A stretch of 8,419 bases of DNA from Actinomycetota bacterium (lineage in GTDB: Bacteria; Actinomycetota; Acidimicrobiia; Acidimicrobiales; SZUA-35), in NCBI GenBank assembly GCA_027730885.1, contig JAQCHM010000128.1, forward strand, positions 1-8,419, written 5' to 3'. A program made the translations under genes and the position numbers. This document shows, one piece after another, positions 1 through 6,307 of the stretch (positions are counted from its first letter, which is position 1; the number at the start of each line of letters is the position of its first letter). The notes below the pieces were generated by a model. It saw only the letters and a program-made list of their open reading frames with translations, made no database searches and was not told the DNA's origin.

Positions 1-1603
1 GCAGGCGCTCCTTGAGATCGATTTCAACGTTGTGGGCGTCGTACACCGTCGGCTTCTTCGTGCCGGGCGGAATCGCGGGAGCGAGGAACGGATGCGCAAG
101 CACGATGAGGTCGGTGGCCTCGAGGTGGGCGGAAAGCAGGGGAGCGAAGGCCGGTGTCGCCCGATGGAGCGGGCCGATCGCGATGTCGTCGACCGGGACG
201 CCGACCATGGCCTGCATCTCGTGGTCGGCTTTCAGGTGTGGTCTGGAGCGACCGACCGCCAGTTGCACGACCCCGTCGGCGAGTCGCCGGTTCCGGATGC
301 CGGTGACCTCGTTGGTCAGCGTCAGCACGGTGACATCGGCGAAGGATTGCAGCCGGTTGGCGACCGCACGAAGCCGGCGCGATCCGCCGCCGGTCACCGG
401 ATCGGCCACGAACGTCGACAACATCAACACCCGGGGCCGTGGCTCCGGGCGATCGCATTCGACGAGATCGACCAGCGGTTGCCACGTGAGGGTCCGGACT
501 CGGTCCCGACCTGCTCGGCCCATCCGGTCCGACGTCGCGGGGTCGAGCGCGAGTTCGCGCATGGCGGTACCCAGGAAGCGGGCCATCGGCGGCACGACGA
601 CGCCGGCGGGGGGAGCCGAGGCCCGGACCTGCTCGGCGATACCACCGCTGTCGGTGGTGGTGAGGACAGGGCGGCCCGCGCCCAGGGCTTCGGCCGCCAC
701 CAACCCGTAGTCCTCGTCCCGCGGCGTGAGGACGACGGCGATCGCGGACGCGAGATAGCGGGCGAGTTCTTCGTCTGAGCAGCGTCCGAGCATGCGCACG
801 CCGGGTGTGCGATCGGCCAGGGCCTGTAGCGCAGCCCCCTCGGGCCCGGTGCCGGCGATCCAGAGTTCGAACGGTTCGGGGTGTTCCCGACCCAGGCCCG
901 ATCGATCGAAGGCTGCGATGGCGAGGTCGAATCGCTTTTCGGCTGTCAGTCGGCCGAACGCGAGGAAGTGTGCGCCGACGCCGTCCGCCTCCGGTCCCGC
1001 CATCGGGGGAATGGGAAGATCGGTGAGCGGGGGGATGATGGAGACCGGACCCGAACCCAGGAGCGACGCGTAACCGGGGCGGCCGGCGACCGTCTCGGAA
1101 ACAGCAGCCTGCCGGTGGAGCAGCCGGCTTGCCGCCTGGTCGAGGCTCTGGACCACGGCCTGCATCCAGGGTCCGGGCAGACCCCATTCGGGCCGTTCCA
1201 GGTCCTGGGCTTCGGCCCAGTCGAGCAGGGCACCTGGACCTTCGACGAGCCGGCGAGCGATCTCGGCCCGCTGCTCGACGGACGCGGGCGGAAGGTGCGA
1301 CGGATAGAGGTCGTAGAGGCCTCGAAGCGGATGGTTCAGGTGGCGGACGTGACGACGGTGCTGCACCATCCAGGACGGGTACTTGGCGGAGATGACGGCG
1401 TCGAACCCGCTGACATCGAGTTCGACGAAGCGACGGTACGACGCCAGCACCTCGGCGCTTGTCGCCTCGGGTGCGTCGACGGCAACCAGCTCGGCGTCGT
1501 GGCCCGCTGCCACCAGGGCTCTGACGAGCGCGTCCCAATGTCGCTCGGCCCCACCGTGCACGTAGGGCGCCGGGCGTGGCGCCACGACCGCAATGCGGCT
1601 CAT
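1..1603 (-). CDS. Tandem glycosyltransferase, GT4 unit fused to a second GT N-terminal domain (3' end outside window)
   Basis: Translating the minus strand from ATG at 1601-1603 gives an uninterrupted frame of 534 residues that is still open at the left edge. Residues 1 to about 385 form a complete GT-B fold GT4 enzyme: a Rossmann start with HGGAER near 16-21, the donor-phosphate Arg/Lys pair R218 and K223 in GRLTAEKRFD, and the EX7E motif E297/E305 in EDYGLVAAE. A second Rossmann start follows at about 390 (RVLMLSTF, then a GGGSRRLR glycine loop), and YDAHNVE near 521-527 is typical of another GT4 N-terminal domain. The protein should transfer sugars from nucleotide donors to a glycan or lipid-linked acceptor in the cytoplasm; the sugars cannot be told. 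The start has no Shine-Dalgarno but overlaps the upstream stop (ATGA), so translation is probably coupled. The glycosyltransferase class is secure. The second catalytic half lies outside the window, so two active sites are inferred. Confidence 0.9.
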   Translation of the reverse strand, partial: MSRIAVVAPRPAPYVHGGAERHWDALVRALVAAGHDAELVAVDAPEATSAEVLASYRRFVELDVSGFDAVISAKYPSWMVQHRRHVRHLNHPLRGLYDLYPSHLPPASVEQRAEIARRLVEGPGALLDWAEAQDLERPEWGLPGPWMQAVVQSLDQAASRLLHRQAAVSETVAGRPGYASLLGSGPVSIIPPLTDLPIPPMAGPEADGVGAHFLAFGRLTAEKRFDLAIAAFDRSGLGREHPEPFELWIAGTGPEGAALQALADRTPGVRMLGRCSDEELARYLASAIAVVLTPRDEDYGLVAAEALGAGRPVLTTTDSGGIAEQVRASAPPAGVVVPPMARFLGTAMRELALDPATSDRMGRAGRDRVRTLTWQPLVDLVECDRPEPRPRVLMLSTFVADPVTGGGSRRLRAVANRLQSFADVTVLTLTNEVTGIRNRRLADGVVQLAVGRSRPHLKADHEMQAMVGVPVDDIAIGPLHRATPAFAPLLSAHLEATDLIVLAHPFLAPAIPPGTKKPTVYDAHNVEIDLKERL

Positions 1604-1839
1604 GTCGGGTCCGTCGGACCGGTGGGGTCGCGCACCGCCCGTTCGACGATGCGATCGAGGAGCCGGTCGGGGTCGCCGAGGCGAACCTTCAATCCCACTC
1701 GCGCCGATGTCAGGGTCGACCGGGCCGAGCGAGCCGTCGGGTTGGCCTTGGCCACCTCGACCAGAGGGCTCAGGGCTCGAGCCTCGCGCTCGAGCCGTCG
1801 CCGCACCCGCGCCGGAAGGGAGTTCGAGCTCACTCGCAA
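1600..1839 (-). CDS. Small basic protein of unknown function, coupled to the tandem glycosyltransferase gene
   Basis: This frame encodes about 79 residues from TTG at 1837-1839, or 77 from GTG at 1831-1833. The minus strand carries AAGGTGAGG at 1842-1850, which lies 8 nt from the GTG and only 2 nt from the TTG, so GTG is the better start. The frame begins 18 nt after the stop of the upstream glycosyltransferase, and its TGA overlaps the next gene's ATG as ATGA. Third codon positions are mostly G or C, as in its neighbours. The product is rich in Arg in its first half (RVRRRLERE) and has no membrane segment, signal peptide or cysteine. A later stretch (GDPDRLLDRIVERAV) could form an amphipathic helix. 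I do not recognise a family. Position, RBS and coupling argue that it is a real gene, perhaps an accessory to the flanking glycosyltransferases. Confidence 0.6.
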   Translation of the reverse strand: MRVSSNSLPARVRRRLEREARALSPLVEVAKANPTARSARSTLTSARVGLKVRLGDPDRLLDRIVERAVRDPTGPTDPT

Positions 1840-1857
1840 CCCCTCACCTTGGCTCCC

Positions 1858-3048
1858 TCACACCAAACCCATTCGCGTGGCCATCGTCCCAGTGTCGCCT
1901 TGGGCCTCGAGCTGGGAGAAATGCGCACGCACGACGCCGGCGTCGAGTCGGTCGGTCGATCCTTGGAGCGCGGCCTCCAGCCGAGGTCGCAGGCGCGCGG
2001 CCAGGTCGGCGGGATCGTCCTTCTCGAAGTACTCGGCCACCTTGCCGCCGACCTCGCGCAGGACGGGAATGTCGCTGCACACGATGGGCGCGCTGCACGC
2101 CATGGCCTCGAGCACCGGCATACCGAACCCTTCGTAGTGAGAGGGTTGCACCGCGACGGCGCACGACTGGTAGAGGGCGAGGCGTTCGTCCTCCGAGACG
2201 TACCCGGTGACGCGGATGTCGACACCGGCCCCTTGGAGTTCAGCGATACGTGCGAGCAATGCGTCGGATGACCATCCGGCTCCACCGGCCAGCACCAGTG
2301 AGGTGAGCGAGCGCACTTCGGGTTCGAGCAGAGCGAACGCTTCGATCAGCACGCGGTGATTCTTGCGCGGTTCGATGGTGGCCTGGCACAAGACAAAGGG
2401 TCGATCGAGCTCGAATCGCTCGGGCGGGACTGCGGTCGGGTTCGGCCGATGGCGATCGTCGGGCAGGAACGGGATGACCAGGACTTTGTCGGGCGGTACG
2501 CCCAGGTGGGTTGCCATCTCTGCCTTGACCGCATGGGACCAGGTGAGGATGAGATCCGAACGTCGGGCCGCCCGAGGAATGACGTGGGTCAGGAACCTGG
2601 GGCCGCTGGGGAAGATCCGGCCGGCGACGCCGCTGCGACCGGGCTGCAGGTGCTCAGGGCAGACGAGGTAGCCGAGGTCGTGGATGATGACGACCTTCAT
2701 CGGCGCGGTGCTGGGCATGAGGTAGTTGTTGTTGCACAACACGACGTCGTACCGGCGCCGCCAGAGCAGTTCGAGCAGAGGCGCTAGGCCGAATGCCATG
2801 AGCTTGAGGTAGATGGCGCTGGGGAAGCGGCGCTGTCGTCGCGGTCGGCCGAGCGTCGGGTCGGGTGATCCTCGGGTACCCCGGAAGTCGAAGTAGCCCA
2901 GGTCGAACTGTGTGCCCGGCGGACACTGCTCGATCAGTCGTCGGAGCAGATACTCGCTGGCGTAGGCAACGCCGGTCTTCACGTCCACGAAGGGGTCGGC
3001 GCTCACGAACACACGCTTGGGTTTCGTGGTCGGGCGACGCGTCCTCAC
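1858..3048 (-). CDS. GT4-family glycosyltransferase (MtfB/WbaZ-like)
   Basis: The 396-residue product has the normal length for a single GT-B glycosyltransferase. The N-terminal Rossmann domain includes a TGVAYASEYLLRRL acceptor-side helix (about 25-38) and HDLGYLVCPEHL (about 123-134). The C-terminal domain carries ATIEPRKNH (about 223-231), whose Arg and Lys contact the donor diphosphate in this family, then GYVSEDERLALY and the EX7E motif E306/E314 in EGFGMPVLE. The pattern resembles mannosyl- or rhamnosyltransferases of O-antigen and exopolysaccharide pathways, but the sugar cannot be assigned. No membrane helix is evident, so it is probably cytoplasmic or peripheral. The start is GTG at 3046-3048, the only start codon between the upstream in-frame stop (3082-3084) and the conserved domain. 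No Shine-Dalgarno is visible. It lies 33 nt after the anti-sigma-like gene and 18 nt before the small gene, consistent with one operon. Confidence 0.93.
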   Translation of the reverse strand: MRTRRPTTKPKRVFVSADPFVDVKTGVAYASEYLLRRLIEQCPPGTQFDLGYFDFRGTRGSPDPTLGRPRRQRRFPSAIYLKLMAFGLAPLLELLWRRRYDVVLCNNNYLMPSTAPMKVVIIHDLGYLVCPEHLQPGRSGVAGRIFPSGPRFLTHVIPRAARRSDLILTWSHAVKAEMATHLGVPPDKVLVIPFLPDDRHRPNPTAVPPERFELDRPFVLCQATIEPRKNHRVLIEAFALLEPEVRSLTSLVLAGGAGWSSDALLARIAELQGAGVDIRVTGYVSEDERLALYQSCAVAVQPSHYEGFGMPVLEAMACSAPIVCSDIPVLREVGGKVAEYFEKDDPADLAARLRPRLEAALQGSTDRLDAGVVRAHFSQLEAQGDTGTMATRMGLV

Positions 3049-3057
3049 AGAGGTTCG

Positions 3058-3063
3058 ACAGTA
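3058..3063 (-). promoter_or_regulatory. Possible -10 element for the GT4 gene
   Basis: The minus strand reads TACTGT here, matching the TAnnnT core of an actinobacterial -10 box, 9 nt upstream of the GTG start. With no Shine-Dalgarno in the 33-bp gap, a very short leader or leaderless transcript from this site is possible. I see no convincing -35 element, and read-through from the sigma/anti-sigma genes is equally likely. Confidence 0.22.
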
Positions 3064-3081
3064 GCCGCTGCGACGGCGGGG

Positions 3082-4662
3082 TCATCGTGGAGGCAGGGGC
3101 AGGAACAGGAGCGAGCTGCGCTCCCGCGCCCCTCCGACCAAGGCCACCAACCCGTTACTGGTCGCAACGAGCTGGCCCCCCGGCCCCCCGGGCGTCGGTA
3201 TCGGTGTCCAGCCCGCCGTCGCCGAGTCCCACCACGCCACGCCGCCACACAGGGCGATTACTCCGTCGTCCACCGGAGTGGCCTGGGGGAAACACTCCGA
3301 CTCGGACATCGGCACGTCGTCGACCGCAGTCCAGTTGCCGTCACGGTCCGCCAGTGCCGCCTCCAGGCCGTAGTTGAGAGCCAAGAGTTGCCCATCCGGA
3401 AGGGGAACGACCGTGGCTGCTTGTCCGCTGATGGGCGCCGGTTGGTCGACCGACCAGCCGGCATCGCCGTCGAAGCGCAGGACGGAAGGGTTCGGGTCGC
3501 CGACGATGTTGTTGTTCGGCCCCTGGAGGGTTCCCGAAACCACGAGCCGGTCGTCCCCAGTTGCCACGGCCCCATTGGAAATCGGGACCGGCAGCGGATC
3601 CAGTGGTTCCCACGAGCCGGTTTCGAGATCGAGTTCGTCGACGGGAGAGCTCCCCGGTGCGTCTTGAGGAGCCCTGTTCACCACGATCAACCGTCCGTCG
3701 ATCATCGCCGCGCCGAGCAGGCTGAGGTGCGGGTTTGGCCGATCGTCGAGCCTTGTCCACGCGAGGCGCTCGGCTTCGAACAGCCAGGCTTCGCCCGACT
3801 GGTCGTCGGGAACGATCAGCGCGGCTTGCAGCGCGCCGATGGGGTAGACGCTGGGGCAACATGCATCGGGGCTGAGCATCGGGGCGGCAGGCGCTGTCTC
3901 GACCTTGCCGTTCGGGTGGACGACGAATGTCGACTCCGGGCCCAGGATCACGACGAGATCTCCGATGGCGGCCACCGTCGGGTGGTCAAGGGCCCCGATC
4001 GGGAGATCGGCCAGTACCGTCCAGCCATCGGGCGCCGGAGGCTGGGTCGGGACAGCGAAGCCGGTGCCGACGAGCACGGCTCTCGGGAATCTCGCCCGGA
4101 GCCTGTCGACCCAGTCGCTTACCGGGCTGTCCTGGAACTGGGGGATCAGCCCGTACGCAATCCAGCCGTCCTCGAGTTCGGCGCTCCCTCTGGCTGCCGC
4201 AAACGCGCTCGCGGCTGAAGCAAGATCATCGGCAGGCACCATCGAGTAGCCCGCCAGCTCGGTGAGCGAACCGATCGCGGCCTCGAAACCGGCGTTCTCG
4301 TCCGGAGGGATGATGGCCACAACCGCGACCATGTCCTCGGTCTGGTCGAGGGCTCCGCTCAGTTTGGCGGCCGCAAAGGCCTCGGTATCGAAAGGGTCCG
4401 ACGAGGCCGCTTCGTCGTCGCTGGTGGTCGATGTCGATTCTCGGTCGACGGCGACAACCTGTGTCACGTTCTGGCGGTCGGGCAGGGCCATGAAGCCGGC
4501 AAGGGCTGCCGCCGCTGCCAGCACGCCTGCGCCCACCCACGAACGCGAGCGTCTTGATCCGACGCCATCGCCCGAGTGAGCGATCACATCGGCGTCCTCA
4601 CCGCCCGCGGCTCGCTCAACGGCCTCGCCGTAGCGTCGAAGCTGCTCTTCGAGGTCAGACAT
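3082..4662 (-). CDS. Membrane anti-sigma-like protein with predicted extracytoplasmic beta-propeller
   Basis: I place the start at ATG 4660-4662, giving 526 residues. It overlaps the sigma factor stop by 8 nt, and GGGAG lies 9 nt upstream. A longer in-frame start at 4776 lies inside the sigma gene and adds non-conserved sequence. Residues 1-40 are short, polar and presumably cytoplasmic (MSDLEEQLRRYGEAVERA). Residues 42-60 are one Ala/Leu-rich transmembrane helix, followed by a Thr/Ser/Asp-rich linker (about 72-95). A mixed alpha/beta segment spans about 110-200. From about 205 to the end there are Kelch-like units, each ending in Trp plus a short acidic/proline turn, at W214, W302, W351, W403, W444 and W485. 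A seventh, degenerate unit may sit near 250. Cysteines C268/C269 and C457/C472 could form disulfides. No zinc-binding HxxxCxxC motif is present. The likely role is to hold the adjacent ECF sigma factor until an envelope signal reaches the propeller. That function is inferred from gene order and topology. Confidence 0.8.
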   Translation of the reverse strand: MSDLEEQLRRYGEAVERAAGGEDADVIAHSGDGVGSRRSRSWVGAGVLAAAAALAGFMALPDRQNVTQVVAVDRESTSTTSDDEAASSDPFDTEAFAAAKLSGALDQTEDMVAVVAIIPPDENAGFEAAIGSLTELAGYSMVPADDLASAASAFAAARGSAELEDGWIAYGLIPQFQDSPVSDWVDRLRARFPRAVLVGTGFAVPTQPPAPDGWTVLADLPIGALDHPTVAAIGDLVVILGPESTFVVHPNGKVETAPAAPMLSPDACCPSVYPIGALQAALIVPDDQSGEAWLFEAERLAWTRLDDRPNPHLSLLGAAMIDGRLIVVNRAPQDAPGSSPVDELDLETGSWEPLDPLPVPISNGAVATGDDRLVVSGTLQGPNNNIVGDPNPSVLRFDGDAGWSVDQPAPISGQAATVVPLPDGQLLALNYGLEAALADRDGNWTAVDDVPMSESECFPQATPVDDGVIALCGGVAWWDSATAGWTPIPTPGGPGGQLVATSNGLVALVGGARERSSLLFLPLPPR

Positions 4663-5116
4663 CCGCCTCGACTCCCAGTTCGCGTCGAAGGGTGGCCAGC
4701 CCTCGCGACAGATGGTTGCCGACCATTGACGGGCTCGTGTGCATCGCTTCTGCGGTCTCGCGGTAAGTCCATCCACAGTCGTGGACCAGCCAGACCGCGG
4801 TGCGTTGGGTGAGGGGCAGCCGCAGGAGGGTCGCGATCAGCGCCGGCTCGATGTCCGGAAGGCCGACCTCGACGGGAGAAGGAAGGGACGGCCGACGACG
4901 CTCGCGGGAGCGAGATTGGGCAACCCGGTAGAGGTAGCCCTCAGGATTCTCGAGCGTCCGAACCCGCTCCCAGTGTTCGAACGCGTAGGCCAACGCCTCG
5001 GATGCCGCATCCGCAGCCCGATCGACACCACACGACCCGACGAGTGCTCGAACCAGCCGGGGTCGAACTCGTTGCGCGAACTGCTCGACTCCTTCGCCAC
5101 CAGCGGGGATCACCAT
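4655..5116 (-). CDS. ECF-type RNA polymerase sigma factor (sigma-70 family)
   Basis: The 153-residue product has the two-domain layout of ECF sigma factors. Sigma region 2 spans about 15-73 (DRAADAASEALAYAFEHWERV, then NPEGYLYRVAQSRSRERRR). Region 4 spans about 88-148, with a helix-turn-helix in LPLTQRTAVWLVHDCGWTYRETAEAM followed by SPSMVGNHLSRGLATLRREL, where the second helix reads the -35 element. It is short compared with the usual 170-200 residues, mainly because the linker between the regions is brief (about 74-87). The start is ATG at 5114-5116. An in-frame TAG lies just upstream and no Shine-Dalgarno is visible; the next codon, GTG, is an alternative start. The gene overlaps the downstream membrane protein by 8 nt, the usual arrangement of a sigma/anti-sigma pair. 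Targets may include its own operon, but I found no GGAAC-type -35 upstream to support autoregulation. Confidence 0.93.
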   Translation of the reverse strand: MVIPAGGEGVEQFAQRVRPRLVRALVGSCGVDRAADAASEALAYAFEHWERVRTLENPEGYLYRVAQSRSRERRRPSLPSPVEVGLPDIEPALIATLLRLPLTQRTAVWLVHDCGWTYRETAEAMHTSPSMVGNHLSRGLATLRRELGVEADV

Positions 5117-5172
5117 TACCGACTAAAGCATGCAACGGCGTGCTCGCGCACCATTGAGACTGGTCGTCGCCG

Positions 5173-5490
5173 ATGGAACGAGCCGCCCGACACCCGGCCG
5201 CCGTGACCCGCCTTGGGCGAAGCTCGCCAGCGGCCAGCGGTAACCTCGCGTTCGAACGTGAGATGTGGACGATGGATCATCGGACCGGTCTCGCCGACGT
5301 CACCTGCCCCGTTCTGGTGCTCAGCGGCGCCCACGACCCGGTATGTGGCCCGGCGAGCACGGAGGAGTTGGTGGCCGCTCTTCCGAACGGGACGACGACG
5401 TGGGTCCGCTTCGAGCGCAGCTCAGACGCCATTGCGGCCGACGAGCCCGATGGGTTCCTGGAAGCAGTCAGAGCGTTCATTGCGGCGTGA
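5173..5490 (+). pseudogene. C-terminal remnant of an alpha/beta hydrolase
   Basis: This frame gives 105 residues resembling only the last third of an alpha/beta hydrolase of the proline-iminopeptidase-like group. The strand and loop LADVTCPVLVLSGAHDPVC (40-58) carries the acid residue D55, followed by a helix (STEELVAALP) and the terminal part FERSSDAIAADEPDGFLEAVRAFI. The nucleophile elbow (GxSxG), oxyanion region and cap are absent. An in-frame TGA at 5155-5157 closes the frame upstream, and no matching N-terminal sequence was found in the other plus-strand frames. In intact relatives a His follows the Ser pair near position 85; here the codon is GAC (Asp), one base from CAC (His). No Shine-Dalgarno precedes the ATG. 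The first 25 residues (RHPAAVTRLGRSSPAASG) look unrelated to the family. I interpret it as a decaying fragment; a short expressed non-enzymatic protein cannot be excluded. Confidence 0.65.
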
Positions 5491-5503
5491 GTCTCCCGGC
5501 TGT

Positions 5504-5533
5504 TTGGGCAGCAGTCGTCGGGCCGACTAGCTT
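5504..5533 (+). promoter_or_regulatory. Candidate promoter for the SDR/VOC gene pair
   Basis: TAGCTT at 5528-5533 fits the TAnnnT -10 core. It is preceded by TTGGGC at 5504-5509 with an 18-bp spacer, of which only the TTG matches the -35 consensus. Transcription would begin near 5540, giving a leader of roughly 17-20 nt that includes the Shine-Dalgarno at 5549-5555. It lies just after the hydrolase remnant, where a new transcription unit is expected. Confidence 0.33.
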
Positions 5534-5548
5534 CGCCTCACCGGAACC

Positions 5549-5555
5549 AAGGGGG
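5549..5555 (+). promoter_or_regulatory. Strong Shine-Dalgarno that bears on the SDR start choice
   Basis: AAGGGGG lies 1 nt before ATG 5557-5559 and 4 nt before the in-frame ATG 5560-5562. The first spacing is too tight for efficient initiation, so the second Met is probably the main start, shortening the product by one residue. Confidence 0.6.
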
Positions 5556-5556
5556 A

Positions 5557-6264
5557 ATGATGGACGTTAAGGGCAAGCGGGCGGTCGTCTTCGGCGGCAC
5601 CTCGGGCATTGGTCTTGCGGCGACGAAACAGCTCGCGGCGCTCGGCGCCGAGGTCATCGCGGTCAGCCGCAACCCGGACAAGGCAGGTGATCTGCTGGCC
5701 GGTGTCTCGGTGCGGGCCTGCGACGTCCTCGATCGCGCCGGTCTCCAGTCGCTCTTTGCCTCGCTCGCCCCGTTCGACATCCTCGTGAGCGCGGCAACCG
5801 GCGGTACCCGGGCCGTCGGACCCTTTCTCAAGATGGACATGGACGGCTTCGCCAATTCGTTCGACAAGTTGTGGGGATACGCCAATGTCGTGCGCTTCGG
5901 TACCGAACATCTGAGCGAGGATGGTGCCATCGTCCTGGTCAGCGGTTCGCCGGCCCGGTCGAACAGCAGCGGGATGGTGGCCGTGGGTTCCACCGGGGCG
6001 GCGGTCGAACAAATGGTGCGATACGTCGCACCCGAGATCGCACCTCGACGGCTCAACGTCGTCGCCCCTGGCATCATCGACACGCCGATGAACCCCCTGC
6101 AGGGCACCGAGCGAGAGGCGGCATACGCCAAGTCCACCGCGCGATTCACCATTCCCCGTCCGGGCACGGCTGACGAAGTCGCCCAGGCGATTCTGTTTGC
6201 CATCACCAACGACTTCGTGACCGGAACGACCATCGACGTCGACGGTGGCTGGCTCTTGACCTGA
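5557..6264 (+). CDS. SDR-fold oxidoreductase-like protein lacking the catalytic Tyr/Lys
   Basis: The 235-residue product (234 if the second Met is used) has the length and fold pattern of a classical short-chain dehydrogenase/reductase. A Rossmann glycine motif GGTSGIG lies at 13-19, an acidic turn CDV near 55-57, VSAATGG at 78-83 in place of NNAG, VLVSGS at 126-131 containing the candidate catalytic Ser, RLNVVAPGIIDTPM at about 165-178, and the C-terminal TGTTIDVDGGW. The usual YxxxK becomes VGSTG at 143-147, so both Tyr and Lys are missing although the following helix (AAVEQMVRYVAPE) aligns well. NAD(P) binding is likely. Ordinary carbonyl reduction by the Ser-Tyr-Lys mechanism is not expected, but some SDR subgroups are known to depart from YxxxK. 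It is followed after 43 bp by the VOC gene, so the two are probably co-transcribed. Confidence 0.88.
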   Translation: MMDVKGKRAVVFGGTSGIGLAATKQLAALGAEVIAVSRNPDKAGDLLAGVSVRACDVLDRAGLQSLFASLAPFDILVSAATGGTRAVGPFLKMDMDGFANSFDKLWGYANVVRFGTEHLSEDGAIVLVSGSPARSNSSGMVAVGSTGAAVEQMVRYVAPEIAPRRLNVVAPGIIDTPMNPLQGTEREAAYAKSTARFTIPRPGTADEVAQAILFAITNDFVTGTTIDVDGGWLLT

Positions 6265-6266
6265 GG

Positions 6267-6293
6267 CGAACGAACCGAACGAACCGAACGACG
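6267..6293 (+). repeat. Short tandem repeat, 9-bp unit CGAACGAAC, about 2.8 copies
   Basis: Two perfect copies (6267-6275 and 6276-6284) and a third copy that matches for 7 bases (6285-6291) fill the 43-bp gap between the SDR stop and the VOC gene's Shine-Dalgarno. The A-rich unit may leave the ribosome binding site unstructured in otherwise GC-rich mRNA. It is too short to suggest a mobile element and may simply reflect replication slippage. Confidence 0.8.
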
Positions 6294-6307
6294 AGGAGTC
6301 GACCGAC

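Noticed and set aside
24..1538. Long minus-strand frame of 504 codons overlapping the tandem glycosyltransferase
   Set aside because: The product is dominated by Arg, Pro and Gly with no recognisable domain. The neighbouring frame from 1603 carries clear GT4 motifs, so this is an out-of-frame shadow in GC-rich DNA.
1608..1620. Small inverted repeat GGTCC-GTC-GGACC just upstream of the tandem glycosyltransferase start
   Set aside because: A 5-bp stem with a 3-nt loop is common by chance at this GC content, and it lies within the coding end of the small gene.
881..2137. Plus-strand frame of 418 codons
   Set aside because: It lies antisense to three minus-strand genes and crosses their boundaries, shows no domain pattern, and is explained by the scarcity of stop codons at high GC.
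3388..4218. Plus-strand frame of 276 codons
   Set aside because: It is antisense to the propeller-bearing protein and its translation lacks any family motif.
4663..4776. Longer N-terminus for the anti-sigma-like protein (start at 4776)
   Set aside because: It would lie within the sigma factor gene. ATG 4660-4662 has an upstream GGGAG and the short overlap typical of coupled genes.
5175..5206. GGAAC at 5175-5179 as an ECF-type -35 element
   Set aside because: It points away from the sigma gene, into the hydrolase remnant, and no matching -10 (CGTC-like) was found at the right spacing, so chance occurrence is likely.
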